DNA of 16,293 nt from Clostridiales bacterium. GTDB taxonomy: Bacteria; Bacillota; Clostridia; Oscillospirales; Oscillospiraceae. Location of the stretch: the NCBI GenBank assembly GCA_009774055.1, contig VSNB01000045.1, positions 1 to 16,293 on the forward strand, given 5' to 3'. Of this stretch, positions 6,503 through 13,570 are shown piece by piece. Both the position numbers and the translations under genes were made by a program. How positions within the stretch are numbered: position 1 is the stretch's first letter; every line of letters begins with the position of its first letter. A model generated the notes under the pieces. It made no database searches. It was not told where the DNA came from and saw only the letters and a list, made by a program, of their open reading frames with translations.

Positions 6503-7006
6503 TCAATATTTCCGGATCTCCAGGGAATCGTCATCCTCCCCCTTCTCGATGGACCGGATGACCATATCGTACTGGACCTCGTCGCTGACCTTCACATGGA
6601 CCCGGTCGCCCGCCCTGCGGCCCAGCAGGGCCCTGCCTACGGGGGACTCCTTGCTGATGAGGCCCTTGCCAGCGTCGGCACGGAGGGTGGTGACGATGCG
6701 CATTTCCATTTCCCGGCCCAGCTTCTCATGAAAAACGACGAGCTTGTCGAACAGCCCCGCCGTATCCGCTCCGGAGTCCACCGAGATCACTTTGGCGGTG
6801 CTGACCATCCGCTGGAGGTAGCGAATGCGGCTGTCGTTGCGGTTTTTCTCCTGCTTGGCGCATTTGTATTCGAAATTTTCACTGAGGTCGCCGAAGGCAC
6901 GGGCGGTCTGTACGTCCGCGATAAGCTTGGGGCGCAGGACCCGAATGCGGTAGTCGATTTCCTCCTGCATCTTTTTGACGTCGACCGCCGTTAGTTCATC
7001 GTACAT
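6503..7006 (-). CDS. greA: Transcript cleavage / elongation factor, GreA family
   Basis: A 167-residue factor that enters the RNA polymerase secondary channel and stimulates cleavage of backtracked RNA. Seen: an N-terminal coiled coil (about 8-75) with GDLSENFEY at 39-47, in which Asp40 and Glu43 match the catalytic acidic pair of GreA (GDLxENAEY). The C-terminal FKBP-like domain contains the family signature region ISKESPVGRALLGRRAGD (117-134). The usual alanine in ENAEY is Phe here, a mild variation. The start is ATG at 7006, with AGAGGTG 7 nt upstream. The frame stays open to 7273, but that extension lies in AT-rich promoter DNA and is not protein-like. It is divergent from cdaA and convergent with proS. 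This could be one of several Gre paralogues. Confidence 0.92.
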   Translation of the reverse strand: MYDELTAVDVKKMQEEIDYRIRVLRPKLIADVQTARAFGDLSENFEYKCAKQEKNRNDSRIRYLQRMVSTAKVISVDSGADTAGLFDKLVVFHEKLGREMEMRIVTTLRADAGKGLISKESPVGRALLGRRAGDRVHVKVSDEVQYDMVIRSIEKGEDDDSLEIRKY

Positions 7007-7038
7007 GTGGGAACACCTCTTCCGATCAGATTTTTTCC

Positions 7039-7067
7039 ATTGTAGCATATTCCGCAGGGCTTGACCA
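7039..7067 (-). promoter_or_regulatory. Promoter of greA
   Basis: On the minus strand TGGTCA (plus 7062-7067), 17-bp spacer, TACAAT (plus 7039-7044). A pair of 8-bp arms TTCCGCAG (7050-7057) and CTGCGGAA (7078-7085) flanks the -35 box and could be a binding site. Confidence 0.65.
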
Positions 7068-7259
7068 GAGGGCATTTCTGCGGAAATTTGCGCCGCCTCA
7101 CCGATTCCTTGAGTGCGTCCATATAAACTTTTTGTGAATTTTATCGTGAAATTGTTTCGAAAAATTGGGATATAGTGACTTGCGGATGCTGTTTTTGCCT
7201 GAAAAATGTATTTTCCCATCCGACGGCAGTTTCCGGCAAAAAATCTGAACGATAATTTG

Positions 7260-7288
7260 TTGCTTTTTCTCACGGTTTAGAGTAAAAT
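7260..7288 (+). promoter_or_regulatory. Probable promoter of the cdaA operon
   Basis: TTGCTT (7260-7265), 17-bp spacer, TAAAAT (7283-7288). The start would be near 7295, about 34 nt before cdaA. A second -10-like TATAGT occurs at 7171-7176 but lacks a good -35. Confidence 0.6.
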
Positions 7289-7328
7289 GTAAACTACTTA
7301 TGGGATTCTTTTTCAATGGAGGGAAGCT

Positions 7329-8228
7329 ATGGACGTCATGGAAGTGTTGACAAATCTGGGCTACCGGCTCAGCAGCTTCGCCATGTCCCTGCGGCTGGTG
7401 GACGTACTGGATATTCTGGTGATCGCCTACCTGATCTACCGGCTGTTGCTGCTGGTGCGGAAAACCAATTCCTCCCGGCTCATCAAGGGTGTGCTGGTGT
7501 TCATCATCGCCCTGTGGCTGTCGGTGGACAGGCTGCAGGCGCTGAACTTCGTGCTGAATAAGGTGGTGGAGTGGGGCGTGGTGGCCCTGCTGGTGCTGTT
7601 CCAACCGGAGATCCGCCGGGTGCTGGAGCAGGTGGGCAGCAGCCGTCTGCCCTTCCTCCAGATGTTCAGCAAGCCCCAAGTGGACCGGCACATCATTGAG
7701 AACGCCATCAGTGAGACGGTGGCGGCCTGCGGCGATATGAGCAAGTCCCGCACCGGAGCGCTGATCGTCTTTGAGCGGCACAACCAGCTGGATGAGCACC
7801 TGCGCAGCGGTACCAAGCTGGATGCGGAGGTGTCCTCCGAGCTCCTGAAGAATATCTTTTTCGTCAAGGCTCCCATGCATGACGGCGCGGTACTGGTCCG
7901 GGAGGGCCGGATACTGGGAGCGGGGTGCATGCTCCCGCTGAGCAAGAACGTGAACCTCAGCCGGGATCTGGGCATGCGCCACCGGGCGGGCATCGGCATG
8001 AGCGAGAATTCCGATGCCGTGGTGGTGCTGGTTTCGGAGGAGACGGGCTCTATCTCCGTGGCCGTGGGCGGGATGCTCAAGCGGCACCTGATGACGGAGA
8101 CGTTGGATCAGCTGCTGCGCAATGAGCTGATGCCCCAGGAGGAGGACGAGGAGCAGGGAAAGAAGCGCAAGGGCATCATGAGCCTGCTGGCGAAGGAGAA
8201 GAAGGACGGTGAAAAGACGGATGAGTGA
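7329..8228 (+). CDS. cdaA: Diadenylate cyclase CdaA (DacA)
   Basis: This membrane enzyme joins two ATP into cyclic di-AMP, the second messenger that governs potassium and osmolyte balance in Firmicutes. The protein has 299 residues. Seen: three N-terminal membrane segments (about 28-43, 52-66, 77-91), then the DAC domain with GALIVFER (143-150), the DGA motif (185-187 in APMHDGAVLV) and RHRA (217-220 in GMRHRAGIG), which are the two catalytic signatures. The tail (about 265-299) is highly charged and Lys/Glu-rich. The ATG at 7329 has GGAGGGAAG just upstream. It overlaps cdaR at its 3' end, and the cdaA-cdaR order is the standard one. The glmM gene that usually comes third is not here. Confidence 0.97.
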   Translation: MDVMEVLTNLGYRLSSFAMSLRLVDVLDILVIAYLIYRLLLLVRKTNSSRLIKGVLVFIIALWLSVDRLQALNFVLNKVVEWGVVALLVLFQPEIRRVLEQVGSSRLPFLQMFSKPQVDRHIIENAISETVAACGDMSKSRTGALIVFERHNQLDEHLRSGTKLDAEVSSELLKNIFFVKAPMHDGAVLVREGRILGAGCMLPLSKNVNLSRDLGMRHRAGIGMSENSDAVVVLVSEETGSISVAVGGMLKRHLMTETLDQLLRNELMPQEEDEEQGKKRKGIMSLLAKEKKDGEKTDE

Positions 8229-9456
8229 AAAAGCCAATAAGATCCTATACATCATACTAAGCCTTCTGCTGGCCGTTGTGTTCTGGCTCTTCGTTGACGC
8301 GTCCCAGGGCAACCAGATCACCCAGGACTTTGCTAACGTCGCCGTTGAGTTCATCGGGGAAGAGGATACCCTCCCCAGCCGGGGCCTGATGCTGGCCGAG
8401 GGAGGGGACGCCACGGTGACCGTGAAGCTCCGGGGCCCCCGGTCGGTGATCTCCAACCTGCGCTCGAAGGACCTGCGGGTCCGGGTCAACCTGACGGACA
8501 TTAACGCGGTAGGCCGCTACAGCAAGACCTATGAGCTGGCGACGCCGGACAATGTGAACGATAACGACATTACCATTGAGCGGAAGACCCCCAATACTCT
8601 GACTGTCCGGGTCACCAACCTCTATTCCCGGGAGATTCCCGTTACCTTGGACGTGGTAGGCTCGGTGGACGAACCCTATGTGTATATGCCCGAGCGGCGG
8701 ACAATTGAGCCGGCCGCCATCACCCTCAGCGGCCTGCAGAACGACGTGGACGCCGTGGCCTCCGCCCGGGTGCGGGTGGACATTACCGATGCCGACGGAA
8801 CCATCCGGCAGGAGTACGCCTACGAGCTGCTGGATGCGGAGGGCAACGTGATTGAGGACCCGGATATCCGGACGTCCCACCAGCGGGTGAGCGTGGAAGT
8901 GCCAATCTATATGATCAAGACGCTGCCGCTGACAGTGAAGTTTATAGAATCCGCCGGTTCCCGGCTGGCCAATGCCGACTGCGAGCTGGAGCCGAGCTCC
9001 ATCACGGTGGCGGGGGACCCTCTGAGCCTGGAAACCCTGGAGGAGATCTCCATGGGCGAGGTCAACCTGAGCGAACACATTACAGATTATGAGGATGATC
9101 TGGAGATCAAGATGCCGGCTGAGTGCGAAAACATCAGCGGGACCAAGACCACGCATCTGTCAATCCGCTACCACGGGCTGGAAACCAAGATGATCCAGGT
9201 GCGTAATATCGAGGCCGTGGGGCTGAGTGAGAGCCAGCATTTCGACCGGATCACTACGTCTCTGAACATTATGCTCCGCGGGCCTGCTGACGATCTGGAG
9301 CAGGTCACGGAGGAGGACATCCGCGCGGTGGTGGACCTGCGGGAGTTCACCGGTGGAACGGTGAACGTTTCGGCCACCATTTTCGTGGACGGCTATACCG
9401 AGGTGGGCGCCGTAGGGGGGCCATACGAGGTTTCCGGAAAGATTATCACATCCTGA
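8209..9456 (+). CDS. cdaR: CdaR (YbbR-domain) regulator of CdaA
   Basis: A membrane-anchored extracytoplasmic protein that binds CdaA and modulates its activity. With the GTG start it has 415 residues: a single N-terminal membrane anchor (KILYIILSLLLAVVFWLFV, about 11-29) followed by a beta-rich outer part made of repeated YbbR domains of about 80-90 residues each, probably four. A typical repeat ends in ...VRVNLTDINAVGRY or a variant of it. Start choice: GTG at 8209 has AAGGAG 10 nt upstream; ATG at 8221 is in the same frame with only a weak GGTG. Either way it overlaps the end of cdaA (stop at 8228), so translation is coupled. A lipoprotein signal is absent. Confidence 0.93.
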   Translation: MKRRMSEKANKILYIILSLLLAVVFWLFVDASQGNQITQDFANVAVEFIGEEDTLPSRGLMLAEGGDATVTVKLRGPRSVISNLRSKDLRVRVNLTDINAVGRYSKTYELATPDNVNDNDITIERKTPNTLTVRVTNLYSREIPVTLDVVGSVDEPYVYMPERRTIEPAAITLSGLQNDVDAVASARVRVDITDADGTIRQEYAYELLDAEGNVIEDPDIRTSHQRVSVEVPIYMIKTLPLTVKFIESAGSRLANADCELEPSSITVAGDPLSLETLEEISMGEVNLSEHITDYEDDLEIKMPAECENISGTKTTHLSIRYHGLETKMIQVRNIEAVGLSESQHFDRITTSLNIMLRGPADDLEQVTEEDIRAVVDLREFTGGTVNVSATIFVDGYTEVGAVGGPYEVSGKIITS

Positions 9457-9471
9457 GCAGGAGGCGCGCAT

Positions 9472-9879
9472 ATGACACAGACCGCTACCGTCACCGCCCT
9501 GCCCGTCGTCCCCGGCGGGCAGGTAGAGCTGACCATCGTCCGGCAGACTGCCTGCGGCCACAGCTGCGACGGCTGCGGCCGGTGCGCGGGAAAGGCCCAG
9601 AAGCTGGTGATCCGGGCTGGCAGCGACATCCCCGTAGCCCTGGGAGATCAGGTGGAGGTTTACAGTGACAACCGGGTGCTGGGCGCGGCGGCGCTGGTGT
9701 ACGGCCTGCCGGTGGTCCTGTTCCTGCTGGGCTATCTGCTGCCGTCGTCTCTGCTGGAGCCGGGGCGGTGCCTGTGCGGAGGGCTGGGGTTTGCCATGGG
9801 CCTCGCCGGGGCGGCAGCCTGCGACCGGCTGGTGAAAAAGCGGTCGGGTATCTCCTACCGGATTGTCAGAAAGCTGTAG
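9472..9879 (+). CDS. SoxR-reducing / RseC-like membrane protein
   Basis: A 135-residue protein of the RseC/RsxC-associated family. In proteobacteria RseC acts in sigma-E control and in the Rsx/Rnf-linked reduction of SoxR. Seen: an N-terminal cytoplasmic part with a cysteine cluster Cys28-x3-Cys32-x2-Cys35-x2-Cys38 (ACGHSCDGCGRCAG), then a short beta domain, two membrane helices (about 70-90 and 100-118) and a basic C-terminus. The cysteine spacing suggests a metal or Fe-S site. The ATG at 9472 follows GGAGG at 7-8 nt. It lies 15 nt after cdaR and 7 nt before the next gene, so it belongs to the cdaA operon. No rnf/rsx genes are nearby and its partner here is unknown. Confidence 0.85.
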   Translation: MTQTATVTALPVVPGGQVELTIVRQTACGHSCDGCGRCAGKAQKLVIRAGSDIPVALGDQVEVYSDNRVLGAAALVYGLPVVLFLLGYLLPSSLLEPGRCLCGGLGFAMGLAGAAACDRLVKKRSGISYRIVRKL

Positions 9880-9886
9880 GGTTGCG

Positions 9887-10786
9887 GTGTTCGGCTATGT
9901 GCGGCCCTCTCCGGCCCATCTGACGGAGGAGGATCAGCGCCGCTTTGGCGGGGCCTACTGCGGGCTGTGCCGGGTCCTGGGGGAGCGGTACGGCCAGGCG
10001 GCGCGGTTTATTCTGAACTACGATTTTACCTTTTTAGCCATCCTCCTGTGGCCTTGCCGGGAAGAGGAGGAGACGCTGCGCCGGGGGTGCATCGCCCATC
10101 CTCTGGGAAAGCGGGACTACTACCCGGGGAACCGGGCGCTGGAGCTGGCGGCGGATGAGAGCGTCATCCTCGCCTGGTGGCAGCTGCGGGACGCCCTGTC
10201 GGACCCCGGAGGGGGGAAGGGGAAGTACCGGGCCGCCTCCCTGGCGTTGGGGAGCGCCTACCGCCGGGCGTCGCAGCGGCGGCCGGATTTCGACCGGATC
10301 ACCCGGGAGAGGCTGGCGATGCTGCGGGAGCTGGAGGAGGCCCGGTGCCCCTCCCTGGACCGGCCTGCGGACGCCTTCGCGGGACTGCTGGCGGCGGCGG
10401 CGGAGGGGGTGGAGGACCCGGTGAAGCGGCGGGTGCTGGAGCAGCTTCTGTACCATCTGGGCCGGTGGGTCTACCTGGTGGATGCCGCCGATGATCTGGA
10501 GAAGGATTTTGCCTCCGGGAGCTACAACCCGCTGATCTGCCGTTTCTCCCTGGAGAGGGGGGAGCTGACGGAGGAGGCCCGGGAGAGCTTGGTGGTTTCC
10601 CTGGACCACTCCATCCGCCTGATGGCGGCGGCGTATGAGCTGTGGGACTTCGGCGCGTGGAGCCCCATTATCCGGGCAGTCGTTTACGAAGGGCTTTTCC
10701 ATGTGGGAAGAGCTGTGTTAGAGGGAACATTTCAAGCCGGCGGCATATCCTTTCGTGCCGCGGGCAGGAACAAGGAGCAGCTATGA
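9887..10786 (+). CDS. DUF5685 family protein
   Basis: A 299-residue protein of unknown function. I recognise it as DUF5685 by its opening MFGYVRP, the YCGLC motif (residues 24-28), then NYDFTFLAILL, and a later YHLGRWVYLVDAADDLEKD. This last stretch, an acidic helix (about residues 193-211), is reminiscent of the Asp-rich motif of all-helical prenyl-synthase-like folds. That resemblance is inference. Cys25, Cys28, Cys57, Cys68 and His71 could form a metal site. The start is GTG at 9887, chosen because the family begins MFGYV; a TTG at 9863 would add 8 residues and overlap the upstream gene. AGGG lies about 5 nt before the GTG. It overlaps the J-domain gene by 4 nt. Confidence 0.85.
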   Translation: MFGYVRPSPAHLTEEDQRRFGGAYCGLCRVLGERYGQAARFILNYDFTFLAILLWPCREEEETLRRGCIAHPLGKRDYYPGNRALELAADESVILAWWQLRDALSDPGGGKGKYRAASLALGSAYRRASQRRPDFDRITRERLAMLRELEEARCPSLDRPADAFAGLLAAAAEGVEDPVKRRVLEQLLYHLGRWVYLVDAADDLEKDFASGSYNPLICRFSLERGELTEEARESLVVSLDHSIRLMAAAYELWDFGAWSPIIRAVVYEGLFHVGRAVLEGTFQAGGISFRAAGRNKEQL

Positions 10787-11415
10787 CCGACCCCTATGAA
10801 GTATTGAACGTCTCCAGCGCCGCCACCGACGAGGAGGTAAAAAAGGCATACCGGGACCTGGCCCGGAAGTACCATCCGGACAACTACCATGACAATCCCC
10901 TGGCGGACCTGGCTCAGGAGAAGATGAAGGAGATTAACGCCGCCTACGACGCCATCCAGAAGGAGCGCAGCGGCCGGGGAACCTCCTCCGGCGGCTATGC
11001 CCAGCAGAGCTACGGCGGCTATCAGTACCAGCAGCGGGAGGCGGGGAGTCCCGCCTTCCTCCAGGTGCGCATGGCCATCAACCGCAACGACCTGGGCATG
11101 GCGGAGCAGCTGCTGGACCGGATGGACGACCACAACGGGGAGTGGAATTTCCTCAAGGGCACTATCTGCTACCGGCGGGGTTGGGTGGACGAGGCCCGGC
11201 GGTACTATCAGACCGCCTGTCAGATGGAGCCGGGCAGCGCAGAGTATCGGCAGGCCCTGAACTTCGTGGAGAACAGCGGCGCGGGCTACCGGCCCGAGGG
11301 ATACGAAACCTTCTCCACCGGCTGCGGCGGGGATAATGTGTGCGGGCGGCTGGCCTGCTTCTATTTGATGTGCAACCTGTGCGGCTGCGGCGGCATGCGG
11401 TTTTTCTGGTGTTAA
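10783..11415 (+). CDS. J-domain (DnaJ-like) protein with TPR-like middle and Cys-rich tail
   Basis: A 210-residue co-chaperone-like protein. The J domain is at about residues 3-62, with the HPD motif at 31-33 (KYHPDN), required for stimulating DnaK ATPase. A Gly/Tyr/Gln-rich linker follows (65-90), then a helical TPR-like part (93-165), then a tail with seven cysteines in 30 residues (181, 187, 192, 197, 200, 202, 210). It lacks the DnaJ zinc-finger and substrate domains, so it is a specialised J protein, not DnaJ itself. The ATG at 10783 overlaps the DUF5685 stop (ATGA) and has AAGGAG 6 nt upstream. The frame is open further upstream, but that part is antisense to nothing known and duplicates the DUF5685 coding region in another frame. 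The client protein is unknown; the operon partners are the best candidates. Confidence 0.9.
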   Translation: MTDPYEVLNVSSAATDEEVKKAYRDLARKYHPDNYHDNPLADLAQEKMKEINAAYDAIQKERSGRGTSSGGYAQQSYGGYQYQQREAGSPAFLQVRMAINRNDLGMAEQLLDRMDDHNGEWNFLKGTICYRRGWVDEARRYYQTACQMEPGSAEYRQALNFVENSGAGYRPEGYETFSTGCGGDNVCGRLACFYLMCNLCGCGGMRFFWC

Positions 11416-11454
11416 GGAGAGTCATAACGACCATACAGGAAGGGGAAATGGGAT

Positions 11455-12342
11455 TTGGTTAAGAGCATGACCGGCTATGGCCGGGCCCGGCGGACGGTGA
11501 ACGGCCGGGATATCACCGTGGAGGTCCGCAGTGTCAACAACCGCTATCTGGACTGCTCGGTGAAGATGCCCCGGGCGTATATTTTCGCCGAGGACGCAGT
11601 GAAGGCCCTGGTGCAGAAAAATGTCAGCCGGGGGAAGGTGGACGTCTTTGTCACCGTGGATTCCCTGGGGGCTGAGGAGACGGTGGTCGCCGTCAATGAG
11701 CCGCTGGCGAAGAGCTATATCGCCGCGCTGAAAAAGCTGTACGATCTGGGGGGCGGCAGCTGGGTAAGGAGCAGCTGTTATGCCACCGACCTGGCCCGCC
11801 TGCCGGATGTGCTGACCATCACCAAGGCGGAGGAGGACCTGGATTCCCTCTCCGCCGACCTGTGCGCGGTGTTGGAGGAGGCCCTTTCCGCCCACGGGGC
11901 CATGCGGGAGACGGAGGGCCGGAGGCTGGCGGAGGACATCCTGGGCCGGCTGGGGACCATCGAGGCCCTGACGGCCCGGGTGGAGGAGCGTTCCCCCCAG
12001 ACGGTGGCGGAGTATCGGGAGAAGCTGCTGGTGCGGATGAATGAGGTGCTCCAGAGCGCGTCTATCGATGAGAGCCGGATTCTCACCGAGGCGGCTATTT
12101 TCGCCGACAAGGTTGCGGTGGACGAGGAGACGGTGCGCCTGCGCAGCCACCTCAGTCAGCTGCGCGGAATGCTGGCGGGCGGCGAGCCCGTGGGGCGGAA
12201 GCTGGACTTCCTTATCCAGGAGGTTAACCGGGAGTCCAACACCATCGGTTCCAAGTGCAGCGATGTGCAGATCGCCCAGGTCGTGGTGGAGCTGAAGGCC
12301 GAGGTGGAAAAGATCCGGGAGCAGGTGCAAAACATTGAGTAA
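11455..12342 (+). CDS. yicC: YicC/YloC family endoribonuclease
   Basis: A 295-residue protein of the YicC family, recently shown in E. coli and B. subtilis relatives to be an RNase acting in RNA turnover. Seen: the family opening VKSMTGYGRARRTV, then SVNNRYLDCSVKMPR in the N-terminal domain. The C-terminal domain (DUF1732) ends with LRSHLSQLRGML and LDFLIQEVNRESNTIGSK, both near-invariant in the family. The start is TTG at 11455, giving M-VKSMTGYGRA, the normal N-terminus; the next ATG (11467) would lose four conserved residues. GAAGGGG lies about 8 nt upstream. It opens the cluster yicC-remA-gmk-rpoZ, 39 nt after the J-domain gene. I see no clear promoter in that gap, so transcription may run on from the cdaA operon. 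Confidence 0.94.
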   Translation: MVKSMTGYGRARRTVNGRDITVEVRSVNNRYLDCSVKMPRAYIFAEDAVKALVQKNVSRGKVDVFVTVDSLGAEETVVAVNEPLAKSYIAALKKLYDLGGGSWVRSSCYATDLARLPDVLTITKAEEDLDSLSADLCAVLEEALSAHGAMRETEGRRLAEDILGRLGTIEALTARVEERSPQTVAEYREKLLVRMNEVLQSASIDESRILTEAAIFADKVAVDEETVRLRSHLSQLRGMLAGGEPVGRKLDFLIQEVNRESNTIGSKCSDVQIAQVVVELKAEVEKIREQVQNIE

Positions 12343-12613
12343 GGACAACGGAACCGAGCTGGTCAGCATCGGATACGGCGGCATGGTGTCCGCCCAGCGG
12401 CTCATTGCCGTGGTGGGGCCGGACTCCGCTCCAGTGAAGCGGCTCATCGGCGAGGCCAGGGAACGGAGCATGCTCATCGATGCCACCTTTGGCCGCAAAA
12501 CGGCGGCGGTGCTGATTATGGACAGCGACCATGTGATCCTGTCGGGACTGCCGCTGGAGAAGCTGGCGCCCCGGTTCGGGGTGGACCCCGCCGTGTGGGA
12601 GGATGAGCCTTAG
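12335..12613 (+). CDS. remA: RemA-like DNA-binding regulator (DUF370)
   Basis: A 92-residue protein. RemA in Bacillus subtilis binds DNA as a ring-shaped oligomer and activates biofilm matrix and osmoprotection genes. Seen: ELVSIGYGGMVSAQRLIAVV, then DSAPVKRLIGEARERSMLID, GRKTAAVLIMDSDHVILSG, all matching the family core, with Arg residues of the DNA-binding surface retained. The start is TTG at 12335, overlapping the yicC stop by 8 nt, with AGGTG 7 nt upstream; this adds about seven residues (MSKDNGT) to the usual N-terminus. The C-terminus (about 75-92) diverges from RemA, with LEKLAPRFGVDPAVWEDEP in place of QPETVAHR. The Firmicutes context between yicC and gmk supports the call; the target genes here are unknown. 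Confidence 0.92.
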   Translation: MSKDNGTELVSIGYGGMVSAQRLIAVVGPDSAPVKRLIGEARERSMLIDATFGRKTAAVLIMDSDHVILSGLPLEKLAPRFGVDPAVWEDEP

Positions 12614-12625
12614 CGCCTGTTTCGA

Positions 12626-12660
12626 GCCGGGCCGGATATGCCCGGCGGCAAGGCATTTTT
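12626..12660 (+). promoter_or_regulatory. Overlapping hairpins between remA and gmk
   Basis: GCCGGGC (12626-12632) and GCCCGGC (12640-12646) form a perfect 7-bp stem with a 7-nt loop. A second, weaker stem ATGCC (12638-12642) with GGCAT (12652-12656) runs straight into TTTTT (12656-12660). The two share bases, so they cannot form together. This may be an attenuator or simply a weak processing or terminator site. Confidence 0.4.
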
Positions 12661-12680
12661 CTGTGAGGGGGAAATATTTT

Positions 12681-13274
12681 GTGAGAAGAGGAAAGACTTT
12701 CATTATCTGCGGCCCGTCCGGTGTGGGGAAGGGAACTGTAGTGGCCCGGCTGTTAGCCAGCGACCCCACCCTGTATTTCTCCGTGTCCGCCACCACCAGG
12801 GCCCCCAGGCCCGGAGAGGCGGACGGAGTCCACTACCATTTCCTGACCATGGAACGGTTCGAAAAGTGGATTGAGGAGGACCAGTTTCTGGAGCACGCGC
12901 AGTTCGTGGGCAATCGGTACGGTACCCCCCGGCTCTACGTGGACAAGGCCATGGACCAGGGCCGGGACGTGCTGCTGGACATCGAGATCCAGGGCGCGGA
13001 CCAGGTGAAGGAGAAGCGGCCCGAGACGGTGCGCATTTACGTAGCTCCCCCCAGCTGGGCGGAGCTGGAGCGGCGGCTCGTCGGCCGGGGCACCGAGGAC
13101 ATGGATAAGGTCCGCTCCCGTCTGGCCCGGGGCAAGGAGGAGTTTGCCGCCGCCAAGGATTTTGATTATTTCGTTATCAATGACACTGTGGACCACGCCG
13201 TGGATGAGATCCGGGCCATCATGAAGGCGGAGCACTGCCGCCCGGACGAGCGCATCGCGCTGATCGACCAATAG
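12681..13274 (+). CDS. gmk: Guanylate kinase
   Basis: Converts GMP and ATP to GDP and ADP, feeding GTP and (p)ppGpp pools. It has 197 residues from the chosen GTG start at 12681 (MRRGKTFIICGPSGVGKGT). Seen: P-loop GPSGVGKG at 11-18; the GMP-binding region with TTRAPRPGEADGVHY; YGTP; and the lid and C-terminal segment ending NDTVDHAVDEIRAI. Upstream in-frame starts exist at 12603 and 12663, but they add a segment that is not kinase-like and pass through the hairpin region. GAGGGG lies about 11 nt before 12681. It is downstream of remA by 67 nt and upstream of rpoZ by 77 nt. The gene order is the one seen in Bacillus. Confidence 0.96.
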   Translation: MRRGKTFIICGPSGVGKGTVVARLLASDPTLYFSVSATTRAPRPGEADGVHYHFLTMERFEKWIEEDQFLEHAQFVGNRYGTPRLYVDKAMDQGRDVLLDIEIQGADQVKEKRPETVRIYVAPPSWAELERRLVGRGTEDMDKVRSRLARGKEEFAAAKDFDYFVINDTVDHAVDEIRAIMKAEHCRPDERIALIDQ

Positions 13275-13351
13275 AGGGGCCGGCAGGCGATGCCCGAGGC
13301 GTTTTCCGGACGATTCATTTATCAAATCTATCAAAAAGGAATGATATTATT

Positions 13352-13570
13352 ATGATGCTCTATCCCGCTATGAACAAGCTCACCGCCAACGTGCCCAACC
13401 GCTACCTGCTGGTGAACGTGGTGGCCCGCCGGGCCCGCCAGATCGCCCAGGAGGCTGAGGACGCCGGGGAGAAGATGGATGCGAAGCCTGTCACCCTGGC
13501 CATCAAAGAGGTGGCCGATGGCAAGCACTCCGTCGCCGCGTCGGATATCAACATTAAGGACGTAGAGTAA
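13352..13570 (+). CDS. rpoZ: RNA polymerase omega subunit
   Basis: A 72-residue omega subunit that helps assemble RNA polymerase around the beta-prime subunit. Seen: MLYPAMNKLTANVPNRYLLV, VNVVARRARQIAQEAED and KPVTLAIKEVADGKHSV, the conserved omega core. Start: ATG at 13352, with an adjacent ATG at 13355 equally possible; AAAAAGGA ends 11 nt upstream of the first, a rather long spacing. A five-codon open frame (ATG at 13341) lies between the ribosome binding site and the start and ends across the rpoZ ATG, perhaps by chance. The stop TAA (13568-13570) directly abuts the left arm of the inverted-repeat element, so the 3' end of its mRNA is unusual. Confidence 0.95.
   Translation: MMLYPAMNKLTANVPNRYLLVNVVARRARQIAQEAEDAGEKMDAKPVTLAIKEVADGKHSVAASDINIKDVE

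Larger units (their letters stand above)
7007..7328. other. greA-cdaA divergent intergenic region (322 bp)
   Basis: No gene is seen. It holds the greA promoter on the left, the cdaA promoter on the right and an AT-rich middle (about 7118-7290) that contrasts with the GC-rich genes. Inverted arms: TTCCGCAG/CTGCGGAA (7050-7085) and TTTTTGCC (7192-7199) with GGCAAAAA (7235-7242), the latter enclosing a small GAAAA-ATGTA-TTTTC hairpin (from 7201). I looked for a c-di-AMP (ydaO) riboswitch before cdaA and did not recognise one. Confidence 0.6.

Noticed and set aside
7007..7273. N-terminal extension of greA up to 7273
   Set aside because: It passes through AT-rich promoter DNA, lacks a ribosome binding site and does not look like GreA; the ATG at 7006 fits the family.
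7118..7328. Possible c-di-AMP (ydaO) riboswitch before cdaA
   Set aside because: The conserved ydaO sequence blocks are not visible and the stretch contains promoter elements instead.
7098..8501. Minus-strand open frame of 467 codons opposite cdaA and the start of cdaR
   Set aside because: Gln/His-rich shadow of real genes, with no ribosome binding site or recognisable domain.
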